In this document: in pieces, positions 55,896 to 64,000 of the stretch
Layout of the letters: every line of letters begins with the position of its first letter
Numbering within the stretch: position 1 is the first letter of the stretch
From: an uncultured Lachnospiraceae bacterium
Lineage (GTDB): Bacteria; Bacillota; Clostridia; Lachnospirales; Lachnospiraceae
Reading direction: 5' to 3'
Length of the DNA: 64,000 nt
NCBI GenBank assembly: GCA_947626915.1
Contig: CANQUA010000006.1
Span: 1 to 64,000 of the forward strand
Notes under the pieces: generated by a model
Told to the model about the DNA's origin: nothing
The model's database searches: none
The model's input: only the letters and a program-made list of their open reading frames with translations
Made by a program: the position numbers and the translations under genes

Positions 55896-57716
55896 TTATC
55901 TTGTCAGGAATCTGTCATATGCAGCCTGATATACGGCCACGTATTGATCAACTCCCATTTCCTTAACCGTCTGACGATACTCTTCCGCAGCTGAAACCGG
56001 AAGCTGCCCCATAATAATCTTCATCAAATACTCGCTTTTTGCCGTCTTGATGTTATTCGAAATATCCACAATTGACGCAGACTCTTCAGGTGTCAGAGAA
56101 ACCGGCGGCAATCCCACCCGTTTGCTGTCCCATGTCCAGTCGCCCAGGATTTCATACAGCTGAGGATTTTTGGTCCCTGTCGGGCTGCTGTCTACCTCCC
56201 AATACGCGCCCGTAAACCAGTGCAGCCTGTACTTTGACAAAGAATAGTTTCCACCGTTTTGCACAATCTCCTCATCTGTATACACCAGACTATCATCCGG
56301 ATAATACGGCTTTCCATTCTCATCGATCAGATGTATATCCCCATAGGAACCCAAACCATAAAGCTCCCAGCCTTTTTTGGAATAGCCGAAATCCAAAAAT
56401 GCCAGCGCTGCTTCGATATTATCGCACTGTGTTGTAATGGATGTATAAGTGCCCGTAGACACCCAGTTCGGATAATAGTCAACTGCCGTCTGATCTCCTT
56501 TATTCAACACGGGATAAGGAGCGGCAATGACATCTTTGCCAATCTCGCCTTTCACTGCCTTTGCAATCGTAGACGGTGAATTATGAATAACCGCGCTTCC
56601 GTCTGCAGAGGTTATCAAAGAGGTTCTGTGCGTTGAATCGCCGGTTGCAAAATCCTGATCGATCAGCCCTTCTTTATACCATTGGCTCATCGTCTCCAGG
56701 TAGCCTTCCAACCCCTCCTGTATCGGGCCATACGCTATTTTGTTGTTATCGTCTACAAAAAGGCCGCTGTAAACACCGTAGGCGCTTGCAAAGCAAGAAA
56801 AACCATTGCTGATAAAACCATCTGAACAGGCAAACGTAAGAGGCGCGCTGTAGCCGGCATTTTTACAATCTGTCAGGAAGTCATGCCACTCGTCAATCGT
56901 TTCAGGGACTTCTGTCCATCCGGTCCTTTCCATTGCCTCCTCTCTAATGCATAAGCCATAAGGAACTCCTGCAACTCCCGTATTCAGTACACTGATCGCC
57001 AGCCGCTGGTGCTCGTCGTTTACCGATTCAACCTTCATGGCCTCGCTGTTAGCACTGTCATTAAGAAATTTCATGTAATTCGGCAGATACTGCTCATACT
57101 CTGCCAGGTCTATGATCAAACCATCCTCGTAGGCCGCAGGCAGCCCTCCCGTGTAATAAGTATTATACCTCATGATAATATCCGGCAGCTCGCCGCCGCT
57201 GATCATGAGATTAAATTCTGTTGCTTCTTCACCCACTGTAGGCGTGATGAAATTCAGCTTGATCCCCGTCAGCTCTGATACCTGCTTAAATACAGGATGC
57301 TGGCTTAAATCCGGATAAATGTCAGCTGTACCATACAAACTTGGCATCCAGATGTCCAGCGTCACCCCGTCGAATCGTCCGTCGTAAGCCGAATAATCGC
57401 TCCCCAGCCCATAAAAGTCCCCAAGATACGAATCGTCCAGCGTCGTGTTTACCAGGGCGATCTCCTCCGCTGACGGATTTGTATTGCCGCGGATACGGGC
57501 AGCCAGATCGGATTCCGCCGCCTGTGTCTCTTCGGATGCAGCCGTCCCCGCAGCAGCCGTCGTGGCAGCCGCTGTCGTCGCAGCTGCGGTCGTCGCCGCT
57601 GTCGTCGCGGCTGTTGTAGAATTTCCGCCGCTGCCGCCGCACCCCCCCAGAAGAGAGGCGGCCAAAATCGCAGCCGCAGTTCCAGCCAGCCATTGTTTTC
57701 TCTGTTTCTTCATCAT
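55896..57716 (-). CDS. Extracellular solute-binding lipoprotein (LipO type)
   Basis: MMKKQRKQWLAGTAAAILAASLLGGCGGSGG lipobox; Thr/Ala-rich linker; family 1-like SBP body. Confidence 0.92.
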   Translation of the reverse strand: MMKKQRKQWLAGTAAAILAASLLGGCGGSGGNSTTAATTAATTAAATTAAATTAAAGTAASEETQAAESDLAARIRGNTNPSAEEIALVNTTLDDSYLGDFYGLGSDYSAYDGRFDGVTLDIWMPSLYGTADIYPDLSQHPVFKQVSELTGIKLNFITPTVGEEATEFNLMISGGELPDIIMRYNTYYTGGLPAAYEDGLIIDLAEYEQYLPNYMKFLNDSANSEAMKVESVNDEHQRLAISVLNTGVAGVPYGLCIREEAMERTGWTEVPETIDEWHDFLTDCKNAGYSAPLTFACSDGFISNGFSCFASAYGVYSGLFVDDNNKIAYGPIQEGLEGYLETMSQWYKEGLIDQDFATGDSTHRTSLITSADGSAVIHNSPSTIAKAVKGEIGKDVIAAPYPVLNKGDQTAVDYYPNWVSTGTYTSITTQCDNIEAALAFLDFGYSKKGWELYGLGSYGDIHLIDENGKPYYPDDSLVYTDEEIVQNGGNYSLSKYRLHWFTGAYWEVDSSPTGTKNPQLYEILGDWTWDSKRVGLPPVSLTPEESASIVDISNNIKTAKSEYLMKIIMGQLPVSAAEEYRQTVKEMGVDQYVAVYQAAYDRFLTR

Positions 57717-57867
57717 TTTTCCTCCTCCTGAATAAAATAAATAGTTCCTGTATCTGATTCCCTGCGGGAAAATCATTCTGACATTCTTTTTTATATGCGG
57801 TCCTTATGCCCGCCGATGGACGGACCTGTTTACGCTGTTCCCGCGTCTCTGCCTGACCGGAAAACGA

Positions 57868-58857
57868 TTATGCAGCACCTACGCGCAAAACCACCTTGCC
57901 CACATTCTCCCCCCGTTTCAGGATCTCATGGGCCGCCTCCGCCTCCGTAATCGGCAGCACCCGATAGATGGTCGGACGTATCTCACCGCTCTCCACCTTC
58001 GGCCACACATCTTCAACCAGCTTCGCCAGAATCTGCGCTTTGACGGAAGGTGTGCGGGAACGCAGGGTACTCCCGATGATCCGGATATTTTTCACGTAAA
58101 TATTTTTCAAATCGATCTTTGTTTCCTGTCCGGCCAATGCCGCGATCATGATCCAACGGGCCCCGTACCTGACATAGGGAAGGCACCGGCCCATCATCTC
58201 TCCGCCCAGGCAGTCGATTGCCACATCCACAGGGCGGCCTTTTTCTTCTTCCGCCTTCAGAACCTCCGCGATATCTCTGGCGGAGGTATTGACAACCAGA
58301 TCCGCTTTCAGATGGCGGATGGACGCCGCGATCTCATCCGAGAGCACCGTCGTGATCACCCGTATGCCAAAGGCTTTCGCCATCGGAATGATCACGCTGG
58401 CCAGACCGCTGGCGCCGGCGTTCATCAGAAGCGTGTCCCCCGGCCGGATCCGCCCTTCCATAAATAAATTCAAATACGCCGTGGCAAAGGCTTCCGGCAT
58501 GGCCGCAGCCTCGATCATTGTACAGTTTCGGGGAACCGGCATCAACATATCGTACCGTACGTTCACGTACTGGGCATATCCGCCTCCTCCGAGCAGGGCG
58601 CAGACCTTATCCCCGATCTTCCAGCCGGATTCCGCAGGTACATCGTTTCCGATCTGTACGATGGTTCCGGCTATTTCCAGCCCCATCCATTCCGGACATC
58701 CGGGAGGCGGAGGATAATCGCCGTCCCTCTGCATCAGATCCGCCCGGTTAAGAGCCGCCGCTTCTATTTTTACCAGTACATCCTCCGCCCCGGTTACCGG
58801 GTCCGGCACCTCACTCCATAAAAGTTCTTTATTCTTTCCAATCAGTATTGCTTTCAC
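57868..58857 (-). CDS. NAD(P)H-quinone oxidoreductase-like MDR family protein
   Basis: MKAILIGKNKELLWSEVPDPVTGAEDVLVKIEAAALNRADLMQRDGDYPPPPGCPEWMGLEIAGTI. Confidence 0.93.
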   Translation of the reverse strand: MKAILIGKNKELLWSEVPDPVTGAEDVLVKIEAAALNRADLMQRDGDYPPPPGCPEWMGLEIAGTIVQIGNDVPAESGWKIGDKVCALLGGGGYAQYVNVRYDMLMPVPRNCTMIEAAAMPEAFATAYLNLFMEGRIRPGDTLLMNAGASGLASVIIPMAKAFGIRVITTVLSDEIAASIRHLKADLVVNTSARDIAEVLKAEEEKGRPVDVAIDCLGGEMMGRCLPYVRYGARWIMIAALAGQETKIDLKNIYVKNIRIIGSTLRSRTPSVKAQILAKLVEDVWPKVESGEIRPTIYRVLPITEAEAAHEILKRGENVGKVVLRVGAA

Positions 58858-58893
58858 TTTTTTCCCCTTTTCCGGTTACCCTAAAACTTCCTC

Positions 58894-59664
58894 TCACGCC
58901 ATATGATCCCTCATAATTTTCAAAGCCTTAAGGTTCGGCTGTTCCTTGGAATCCCCCGGCCCGTAATGCTGCACGCAGAGATACATACAGACTCCCAGTT
59001 CCGGGCCGATCTGCCTCAGCAGCCGGCAGTATGGGCCATTCGCCAGAAGCAGATAATGGATATCCAGCTCCTGCTTCAGGCGATAGGCCATGTGCAGATT
59101 CTGCATCAGCTGCTCTTCCGTCTGGGCGTGATTGACGATTTTCGCAATATCCGCTCCCCTGGCCTGATGCTCTTTTGCGGTTGCAACCACCTGTTCCTCG
59201 TCAAAATAGGCGCGGATATGAGAGGACATCAGCACCTCTCCCCCGCTGTCATGAATCCTGGCGATCAGAGCCTTCTGCTTTTTCACTGCCTCCGGATCAT
59301 AAGTCATGTCGTGCGCGTCCTGATGATACAAATCTCCCATAACGTCGCAGAGCGCGGCCCCTGCTTCCAGCCCCATCAAAAGATATTCGACGCATTCTTC
59401 ATCCGTATAGCCTCTGCTGGCCATGCCGCGGTAGCTGGTGATGTAAATCGGCCGGTTATCGCAGTAGGAAAATATCTTTTTCAACGTATCCGGCGTTCTG
59501 TATTCACGCTTCAGATACTCCAGCTGGAAGCCAAACGCTTCCGCGCCGTCATAGAGAGAATTCATGATTAAATTAATGCATTCCTCCGGCGTTTCCCTCA
59601 GAATCATAGAGGTCAGAAGCGGTTTCTGATACGTGAGGAATGTCGGTTTCATGGCTGGTCTCAT
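58894..59664 (-). CDS. Type I 3-dehydroquinate dehydratase-like protein
   Basis: PLLTSMILRETPEECINLIMNSLYDGAEAFGFQLEYL; SSHIRAYFDEE (His region) and GADIAKIVNHAQTEEQLMQNL (Lys region). Confidence 0.75.
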   Translation of the reverse strand: MRPAMKPTFLTYQKPLLTSMILRETPEECINLIMNSLYDGAEAFGFQLEYLKREYRTPDTLKKIFSYCDNRPIYITSYRGMASRGYTDEECVEYLLMGLEAGAALCDVMGDLYHQDAHDMTYDPEAVKKQKALIARIHDSGGEVLMSSHIRAYFDEEQVVATAKEHQARGADIAKIVNHAQTEEQLMQNLHMAYRLKQELDIHYLLLANGPYCRLLRQIGPELGVCMYLCVQHYGPGDSKEQPNLKALKIMRDHMA

Positions 59665-59718
59665 ACTTGATCCCCTCTTTCCGTTCATGTTCTGTCTCTG
59701 GCCAGCAAGTGCCCTCTG

Positions 59719-60441
59719 TCACATCTGTTTTCTGAGTCCGTCGATCTGGTAATTCTGCCCGGCGATATAGGAAGCGTCGTCGCTGGCCAGGAAACAAATC
59801 AGCTGTGCGCATTCCTCATACAGGCCGGAGCGTCCCATAAAGGATAGTCCCGGATTGGCCGTTTCTACCGCGTCGATGCTTCCCGGCGATACCGCGTTGA
59901 CATATACGCCACGGCCCGTTACTTCTTTCGCCAGCGCCTTGGTAAACGAAACAATCGCTCCTTTTGTCATGGAATAATCTACCATGTACGCCTTGCCGTA
60001 TACAGCCACAACGGAAGCCAGATTGACGATCTTCCCGTAACCGTTTTCCAGCATATGTCCCAGCACTGCCCGCGTAAAATAGAGCGTTCCCAGAATATTA
60101 ACGTCTATCTTTTTCTTCCAGGTGCTGCTCTGTGAATTCTCAAACAGGCCCCAGCCCTCCCGGAAAATTCCGGCGTTATTGATCAGGATTTCTACTTTTC
60201 CAAACCGGGCCACGGCGAACTCCGCCGCCTGCTTTACTCTCTCTTCATCGCTTACGTCACATTCAAATGTGAGAACTTTCGGCGAAAGTCCGCCCAGCGA
60301 TTCTTTCGCTTTTTCCAGCGCTTCGGCGTTGACGTCCGCCATCAATACTTCCGCCCCGTTTTCCGCCAGAAGCCTGACCGTCGCCAGGCCGATCCCTCTC
60401 GCCGCTCCGGTTACAATCGCATGTTTTCCCGTAAAATCCAT
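59719..60441 (-). CDS. SDR family oxidoreductase
   Basis: KHAIVTGAARGIGLATVRLLAENGAEVLMADVN; YSMTKGAIVSFTKALAKE (YxxxK variant), NNAG. Confidence 0.95.
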   Translation of the reverse strand: MDFTGKHAIVTGAARGIGLATVRLLAENGAEVLMADVNAEALEKAKESLGGLSPKVLTFECDVSDEERVKQAAEFAVARFGKVEILINNAGIFREGWGLFENSQSSTWKKKIDVNILGTLYFTRAVLGHMLENGYGKIVNLASVVAVYGKAYMVDYSMTKGAIVSFTKALAKEVTGRGVYVNAVSPGSIDAVETANPGLSFMGRSGLYEECAQLICFLASDDASYIAGQNYQIDGLRKQM

Positions 60442-60556
60442 ATCCGTCGTCCTCCTTCGTTTTCACCAAATATCGAATATCCTGCCTGTTCGGGCATCCC
60501 TCCGCCGTTTCGTTTTCGCCGCCGCGGTTCCGTTCCCGGCTGCCGCAGGCGCCGGC

Positions 60557-61225
60557 CTAAAGAATCCTGAGTACCCCATTCCTCCCCGGCAGCACCTCCG
60601 GGTCATGGCAGAGCAGCACCTCGTACTTCGCATCGCGGTACTTCCTGATAAATTCTTCGCTCTTTTCCGGGTCGCAGGACCTGCCGGTTGGGATCTGCTT
60701 TTCCAGGCAAGCTCTCAGATAGCACTCGTCCCCGGCGACGACGAAGGTTTTGTCCCCGGCTTCGATCTCGACGACGCAGGAACCTTTCGAATGTCCGCCG
60801 ATCCGCAGCATCCGGACGCCATCGTCCAGAACGCGCTCCCGCTCAAAACAGTCCGCCCTGAAATCATCCGGAATATAGCGTTTCCCTGCTTTCCATTCCT
60901 CTTCCTGAATATGTATAATCGCGTTTTTAAAGTATCTGACCGCTTCGATGTGGTCGTGATGGGCATGGGTAACCGCCACGTCGGTCACGTCCTCCGGAGC
61001 ATAGCCGCATTCCGCAAGCGGCAGAAGGGGACTACAGAAATTGCGCATGTCAAATCCCGGCATCGTCTCGCAGCCCGCGTCCGCCAGGATCACCCGGCTC
61101 CCCGTCTCGATCAGATAAATGATAAATGAAATATTTGCAGTTTTTTCCTTGCTTTCTCCGCGAAATACCCAGGAAAGCGGCAGCACGGATTCCGCATATT
61201 TCAGGGCTGTAATCCGGATTTTCAA
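60557..61225 (-). CDS. MBL-fold metallo-hydrolase (N-acyl homoserine lactonase-like)
   Basis: THAHHDHIEAVRYFKNA (HxHxDH), GGHSKGSCVVEIEAGDKTFVVAGDE. Confidence 0.9.
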   Translation of the reverse strand: MKIRITALKYAESVLPLSWVFRGESKEKTANISFIIYLIETGSRVILADAGCETMPGFDMRNFCSPLLPLAECGYAPEDVTDVAVTHAHHDHIEAVRYFKNAIIHIQEEEWKAGKRYIPDDFRADCFERERVLDDGVRMLRIGGHSKGSCVVEIEAGDKTFVVAGDECYLRACLEKQIPTGRSCDPEKSEEFIRKYRDAKYEVLLCHDPEVLPGRNGVLRIL

Positions 61226-61459
61226 AGCTTTGCTTCCTCCTTTCCGGCCTGTAATTTTCCGCCCGGAGCACTTGAAACCACAGGCAAATTATGCTATATT
61301 GGTAACAGAAATAATTGTGGCGCTAAAGTGGAATAATTTGGAAAGATTCATTCAGGAGCGCCAAAACATTTCTTTTTTCGTAATTTATTATACTCTTTCC
61401 ACGATTGCTTCGTACATATATAAAACAGCAAATAACATGTAAAAAAGGGGAAATCCATT

Positions 61460-62275
61460 ATGTCCATTTATCTTGATCTGGCGGCCCGCCATTCCATTGT
61501 TGCGGCAAACGCCCATTATTACAAAATTCCGACTGCTGAACGCTATATCGACCGCACGCTCCAGTTCCATGATTTCATCTATCTGATCGACGGAAACTGG
61601 GCGATCACGGAAAACGACCACGAATATGTACTGAACAGCGGGGACGTGCTCCTTCTGACCGCGGGCAATCACCATTACACCCGCCTCCCCTGTATGGCAG
61701 GGACGAAAACCTTCTGCATCCACGTCACCTGTCTGCCGGGAGACCGGCCCGGCTGTCCCACGAGCCTCAAGCTGCCGACCCTGATGCGCATGCAGGGGCG
61801 GCAGAACCCCAAATATTATTTTGAAGAGATCGTTTCCGTTTACTGGTCGTCGTCCTCCTACAAAACGGAACGTCTGTCCGCCCTCTGCGAACTTCTGATC
61901 CTGGAGCTGGCCAATGAACAATCCCAGCAGTCCTCCTCGCCGGATAATCTGATCCTGATCGCCAATTCGGCCATCGAGATTTTGACCGCTTCGCCCCACC
62001 GGCGCTTCCAGACCCAGGAGATGGCCCAGCTTTTGTTTATCAGTGAAAAGACGCTGAACAACGCCATGCGGAAAAAGACAGGCATGCCTTTCTACGCCTA
62101 CGAGAAAAACCTGAAGCTGGAAATGATCGCGCTCCAGCTGGAAATGGAACCGCTGATCAGCGTGCAGGAACTGGCGATCGCGTTCGGTTTCTGCGACCAG
62201 TTCCATCTGAGCAAAGCGTTTAAGCAAAAATACGGCATATCGCCGGCGCAGTTCCGCCAGGCAAAGCTCGCTTAA
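61460..62275 (+). CDS. AraC family transcriptional regulator
   Basis: N-terminal cupin-like region; C-terminal HTH LLFISEKTLNNAMRKKTGMPFYAYEKNLKLEMIALQLE...ELAIAFGFCDQFHLSKAFKQKYGISPAQFRQ. Confidence 0.94.
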   Translation: MSIYLDLAARHSIVAANAHYYKIPTAERYIDRTLQFHDFIYLIDGNWAITENDHEYVLNSGDVLLLTAGNHHYTRLPCMAGTKTFCIHVTCLPGDRPGCPTSLKLPTLMRMQGRQNPKYYFEEIVSVYWSSSSYKTERLSALCELLILELANEQSQQSSSPDNLILIANSAIEILTASPHRRFQTQEMAQLLFISEKTLNNAMRKKTGMPFYAYEKNLKLEMIALQLEMEPLISVQELAIAFGFCDQFHLSKAFKQKYGISPAQFRQAKLA

Positions 62276-62295
62276 CCTCCGTTTGTTCCGCAAAA

Positions 62296-62353
62296 AAAGG
62301 ACGCTGTAAAATCCACCTGCCGCTCCACGGAAGGCAATTTTACAGCGTCCTTT
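62296..62353. terminator. Long-stem intrinsic terminator
   Basis: AAAGGACGCTGTAAAAT (62296-62312) / ATTTTACAGCGTCCTTT (62337-62353), 17-bp perfect stem. Confidence 0.85.
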
Positions 62354-62422
62354 CCGGATTCGCCGTCATGGATTCTCTTTTTCCGTCATATGTATCACCA
62401 AACCCTCTTCATGAGGCTCTCT

Positions 62423-63259
62423 ATGAATACTCCTTCTCACGTCATCCGCCGCGGCGCGGAGCTGTTTTTTCTGGCCGTACTCTGCTTCTGCATGGGAGAC
62501 ACGGCCGCGAGGCTGGCGGAACGTTATCCGCTTTCCGCCCAGGAAGGCGCCGCCCTGCCCGCTTCCTCAGAGGGCAGCTGGGGCTTAAGCTTCCAGGAGG
62601 AAGGCAAGCCGCCCGTCGCCAACGCTACCGCCGACTATCTGAAGCAGTTCGACGCTTTCTACGCCCGCCAGACCGATGAAAAAGTGATCTACCTGACCTT
62701 CGACGCCGGCTACGAAAACGGAAACACCGAAGCGATCCTGGACGCCCTTCAGAAACACAAAGCCCCGGCGGCATTTTTCCTCGTGGGCAATTACCTGGAA
62801 ACCAGCCCCGACCTGGTGAAGCGCATGGTCGCAGAGGGGCACATCGTCGGCAATCACACCTACCATCATCCGGATATGTCCAAAATCTCTACGAAGGAAA
62901 GTTTTGAAAAGGAACTGAACGATCTGGAAACGTTGTTTGAAGAGACGACCGGGCAGGCCATGAAGAAATATTACCGGCCGCCCCAGGGGAAATACAGCGA
63001 GAGCAATCTGAAAATGGCAAAAGAAATGGGCTACAAGACGTTTTTCTGGAGCCTGGCCTACGTGGACTGGTACCAGGACAAACAGCCTTCCCACGAGGAA
63101 GCGTTTGAAAAGCTGCTGGGCCGCATCCACCCCGGCGCGGTCGTCCTGCTCCACAGCACGTCGAAGACCAACGGGGAAATCCTCGACGAGCTGCTGACCA
63201 GATGGGAGGAAATGGGCTACCGCTTCGCCTCGCTGGATGAGCTGGCGGCAGCTGAATAA
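62423..63259 (+). CDS. Polysaccharide deacetylase (PdaA-like)
   Basis: EKVIYLTFDAGYENGNTEAILDALQKHKAPAAFFLVGNYLE; GNHTYHHPDMSKI; the start could instead be 62390. Confidence 0.92.
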   Translation: MNTPSHVIRRGAELFFLAVLCFCMGDTAARLAERYPLSAQEGAALPASSEGSWGLSFQEEGKPPVANATADYLKQFDAFYARQTDEKVIYLTFDAGYENGNTEAILDALQKHKAPAAFFLVGNYLETSPDLVKRMVAEGHIVGNHTYHHPDMSKISTKESFEKELNDLETLFEETTGQAMKKYYRPPQGKYSESNLKMAKEMGYKTFFWSLAYVDWYQDKQPSHEEAFEKLLGRIHPGAVVLLHSTSKTNGEILDELLTRWEEMGYRFASLDELAAAE

Positions 63260-63266
63260 GGGCCGG

Positions 63267-64000
63267 TTATCCCACCATGTCCCGCCCTGTTCCTGCCTGG
63301 GTGTAGAGCGCGTCGCCCATCAGACAGACGCGGCTCTGCGCCCGTATGTCCCGCGAAGAGGAGGCCGCGCTGATTACATACTCCCCGCCCTCAACCACCC
63401 ATTTTCGAAGCAGTACGTTATAATAAGAGAACGCGTCGCGGTCCAGCGTAAAACGCACGGCTGCGGTTTCACCCGCGCGCAGCCGGACTTTCCGGAACGC
63501 TTTCAGCTCCTTTTCGGCCCTGCTCCGGCCCGTACCGCGGCTTCCCACATAAATCTGGACCACCTCGGCCCCGTCCCGCTCTCCGGCATTGCGCAGCGTC
63601 AGGCTTACTTCCACTGTATTTCCCGCTATCTCCGTCTCCAGCCGGCCGTATTCAAACCTGGTATAAGAAAGCCCGTGCCCGAACGGATAATCGATCTCCT
63701 CCGGGTGCCGGTCGTAATAGCGGTAGCCTACGGCCTCCTTTTCCCGGTACTCAACCACATTTCCGCTCCCCGGATAATCCAGATCTGTGCGCATCCGGTT
63801 TGGAAAGGTCTCCGGCAGCTTTCCGGACGGGTTCACCCGCCCCGTCAGGACATCCGCAACCGCTCCGCCTGCCCCTTCGCCCGCCAGCCACATCTGGACC
63901 AGCGCGTTCACCTTCTTATGCCAGCCGCCCAGAACCATGGCGCCGCCGGTCTGCATAACAACCACGACCTTTTTCCCCGCGCCGCAGGCCGTTTCGATCA
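63267..64000 (-). CDS. Glycoside hydrolase family 3 protein, C-terminal part (truncated by window edge)
   Basis: GRVNPSGKLPETFPNRMRTDLDYPGSGNVVEYREKEAVGYRYYDRHPEEIDYPFGHGLSYTRFEY, fibronectin III-like C-terminus. Confidence 0.93.
   Translation of the reverse strand, partial: IETACGAGKKVVVVMQTGGAMVLGGWHKKVNALVQMWLAGEGAGGAVADVLTGRVNPSGKLPETFPNRMRTDLDYPGSGNVVEYREKEAVGYRYYDRHPEEIDYPFGHGLSYTRFEYGRLETEIAGNTVEVSLTLRNAGERDGAEVVQIYVGSRGTGRSRAEKELKAFRKVRLRAGETAAVRFTLDRDAFSYYNVLLRKWVVEGGEYVISAASSSRDIRAQSRVCLMGDALYTQAGTGRDMVG

Noticed and set aside
57322-57693. Gly/Asp/Cys-rich 123-aa minus-strand ORF
   Set aside because: Alternative frame of the solute-binding protein's Thr/Ala repeat region.

Overview
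The window is a moderately GC-rich, largely housekeeping stretch of a Firmicutes chromosome. Gene content suggests Clostridia, probably Lachnospiraceae; this is inference from protein families, not a database search. Almost all genes are on the minus strand. From left to right it contains: the C-terminus of an ABC-class predicted ATPase; a purine cluster (purE, a NahK-like kinase, purM, purN, purD); msrA; a D-amino-acid transaminase; thrS with a T-box leader; an AAA/DUF4143 ATPase; two translationally coupled AstE/aspartoacylase-like genes; a transglutaminase / alpha-E / circularly permuted ATP-grasp cassette; dusB, pfkA and dnaE; a Crh-like HPr, whiA, rapZ, murB, hprK and uvrC block; nfo, a D,D-carboxypeptidase, an RsmF-like methyltransferase, a HerA-like ATPase and a DprA-like protein; an Rpn-family nuclease; a divergent EFR1 ferredoxin / Rrf2 regulator pair; and a carbohydrate locus of about 15 kb (GH43 enzymes, FAD oxidoreductase, LplB/LplC/LipO-type ABC importer, oxidoreductases, a DHQase-I-like enzyme, an MBL lactonase-like enzyme and an AraC regulator). 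It ends in polysaccharide deacetylase and a partial GH3 gene. No tRNA, rRNA, CRISPR array or intact mobile element was recognised. The observations most worth follow-up are: (1) the AstE-like pair whose second member has lost Zn-ligand motifs, next to the ATP-grasp/alpha-E/transglutaminase cassette; (2) a 46-aa AAA-ATPase-like gene remnant between the thrS T-box and thrS; (3) an HPr paralogue with Glu at the catalytic His position; (4) two TGTAA-N9-TTACA sites in the Rrf2/EFR1 divergent promoter; (5) a DHQase-like/SDR/lactonase/oxidoreductase cassette next to GH43 genes; (6) a dispersed hairpin repeat with covarying stem positions.
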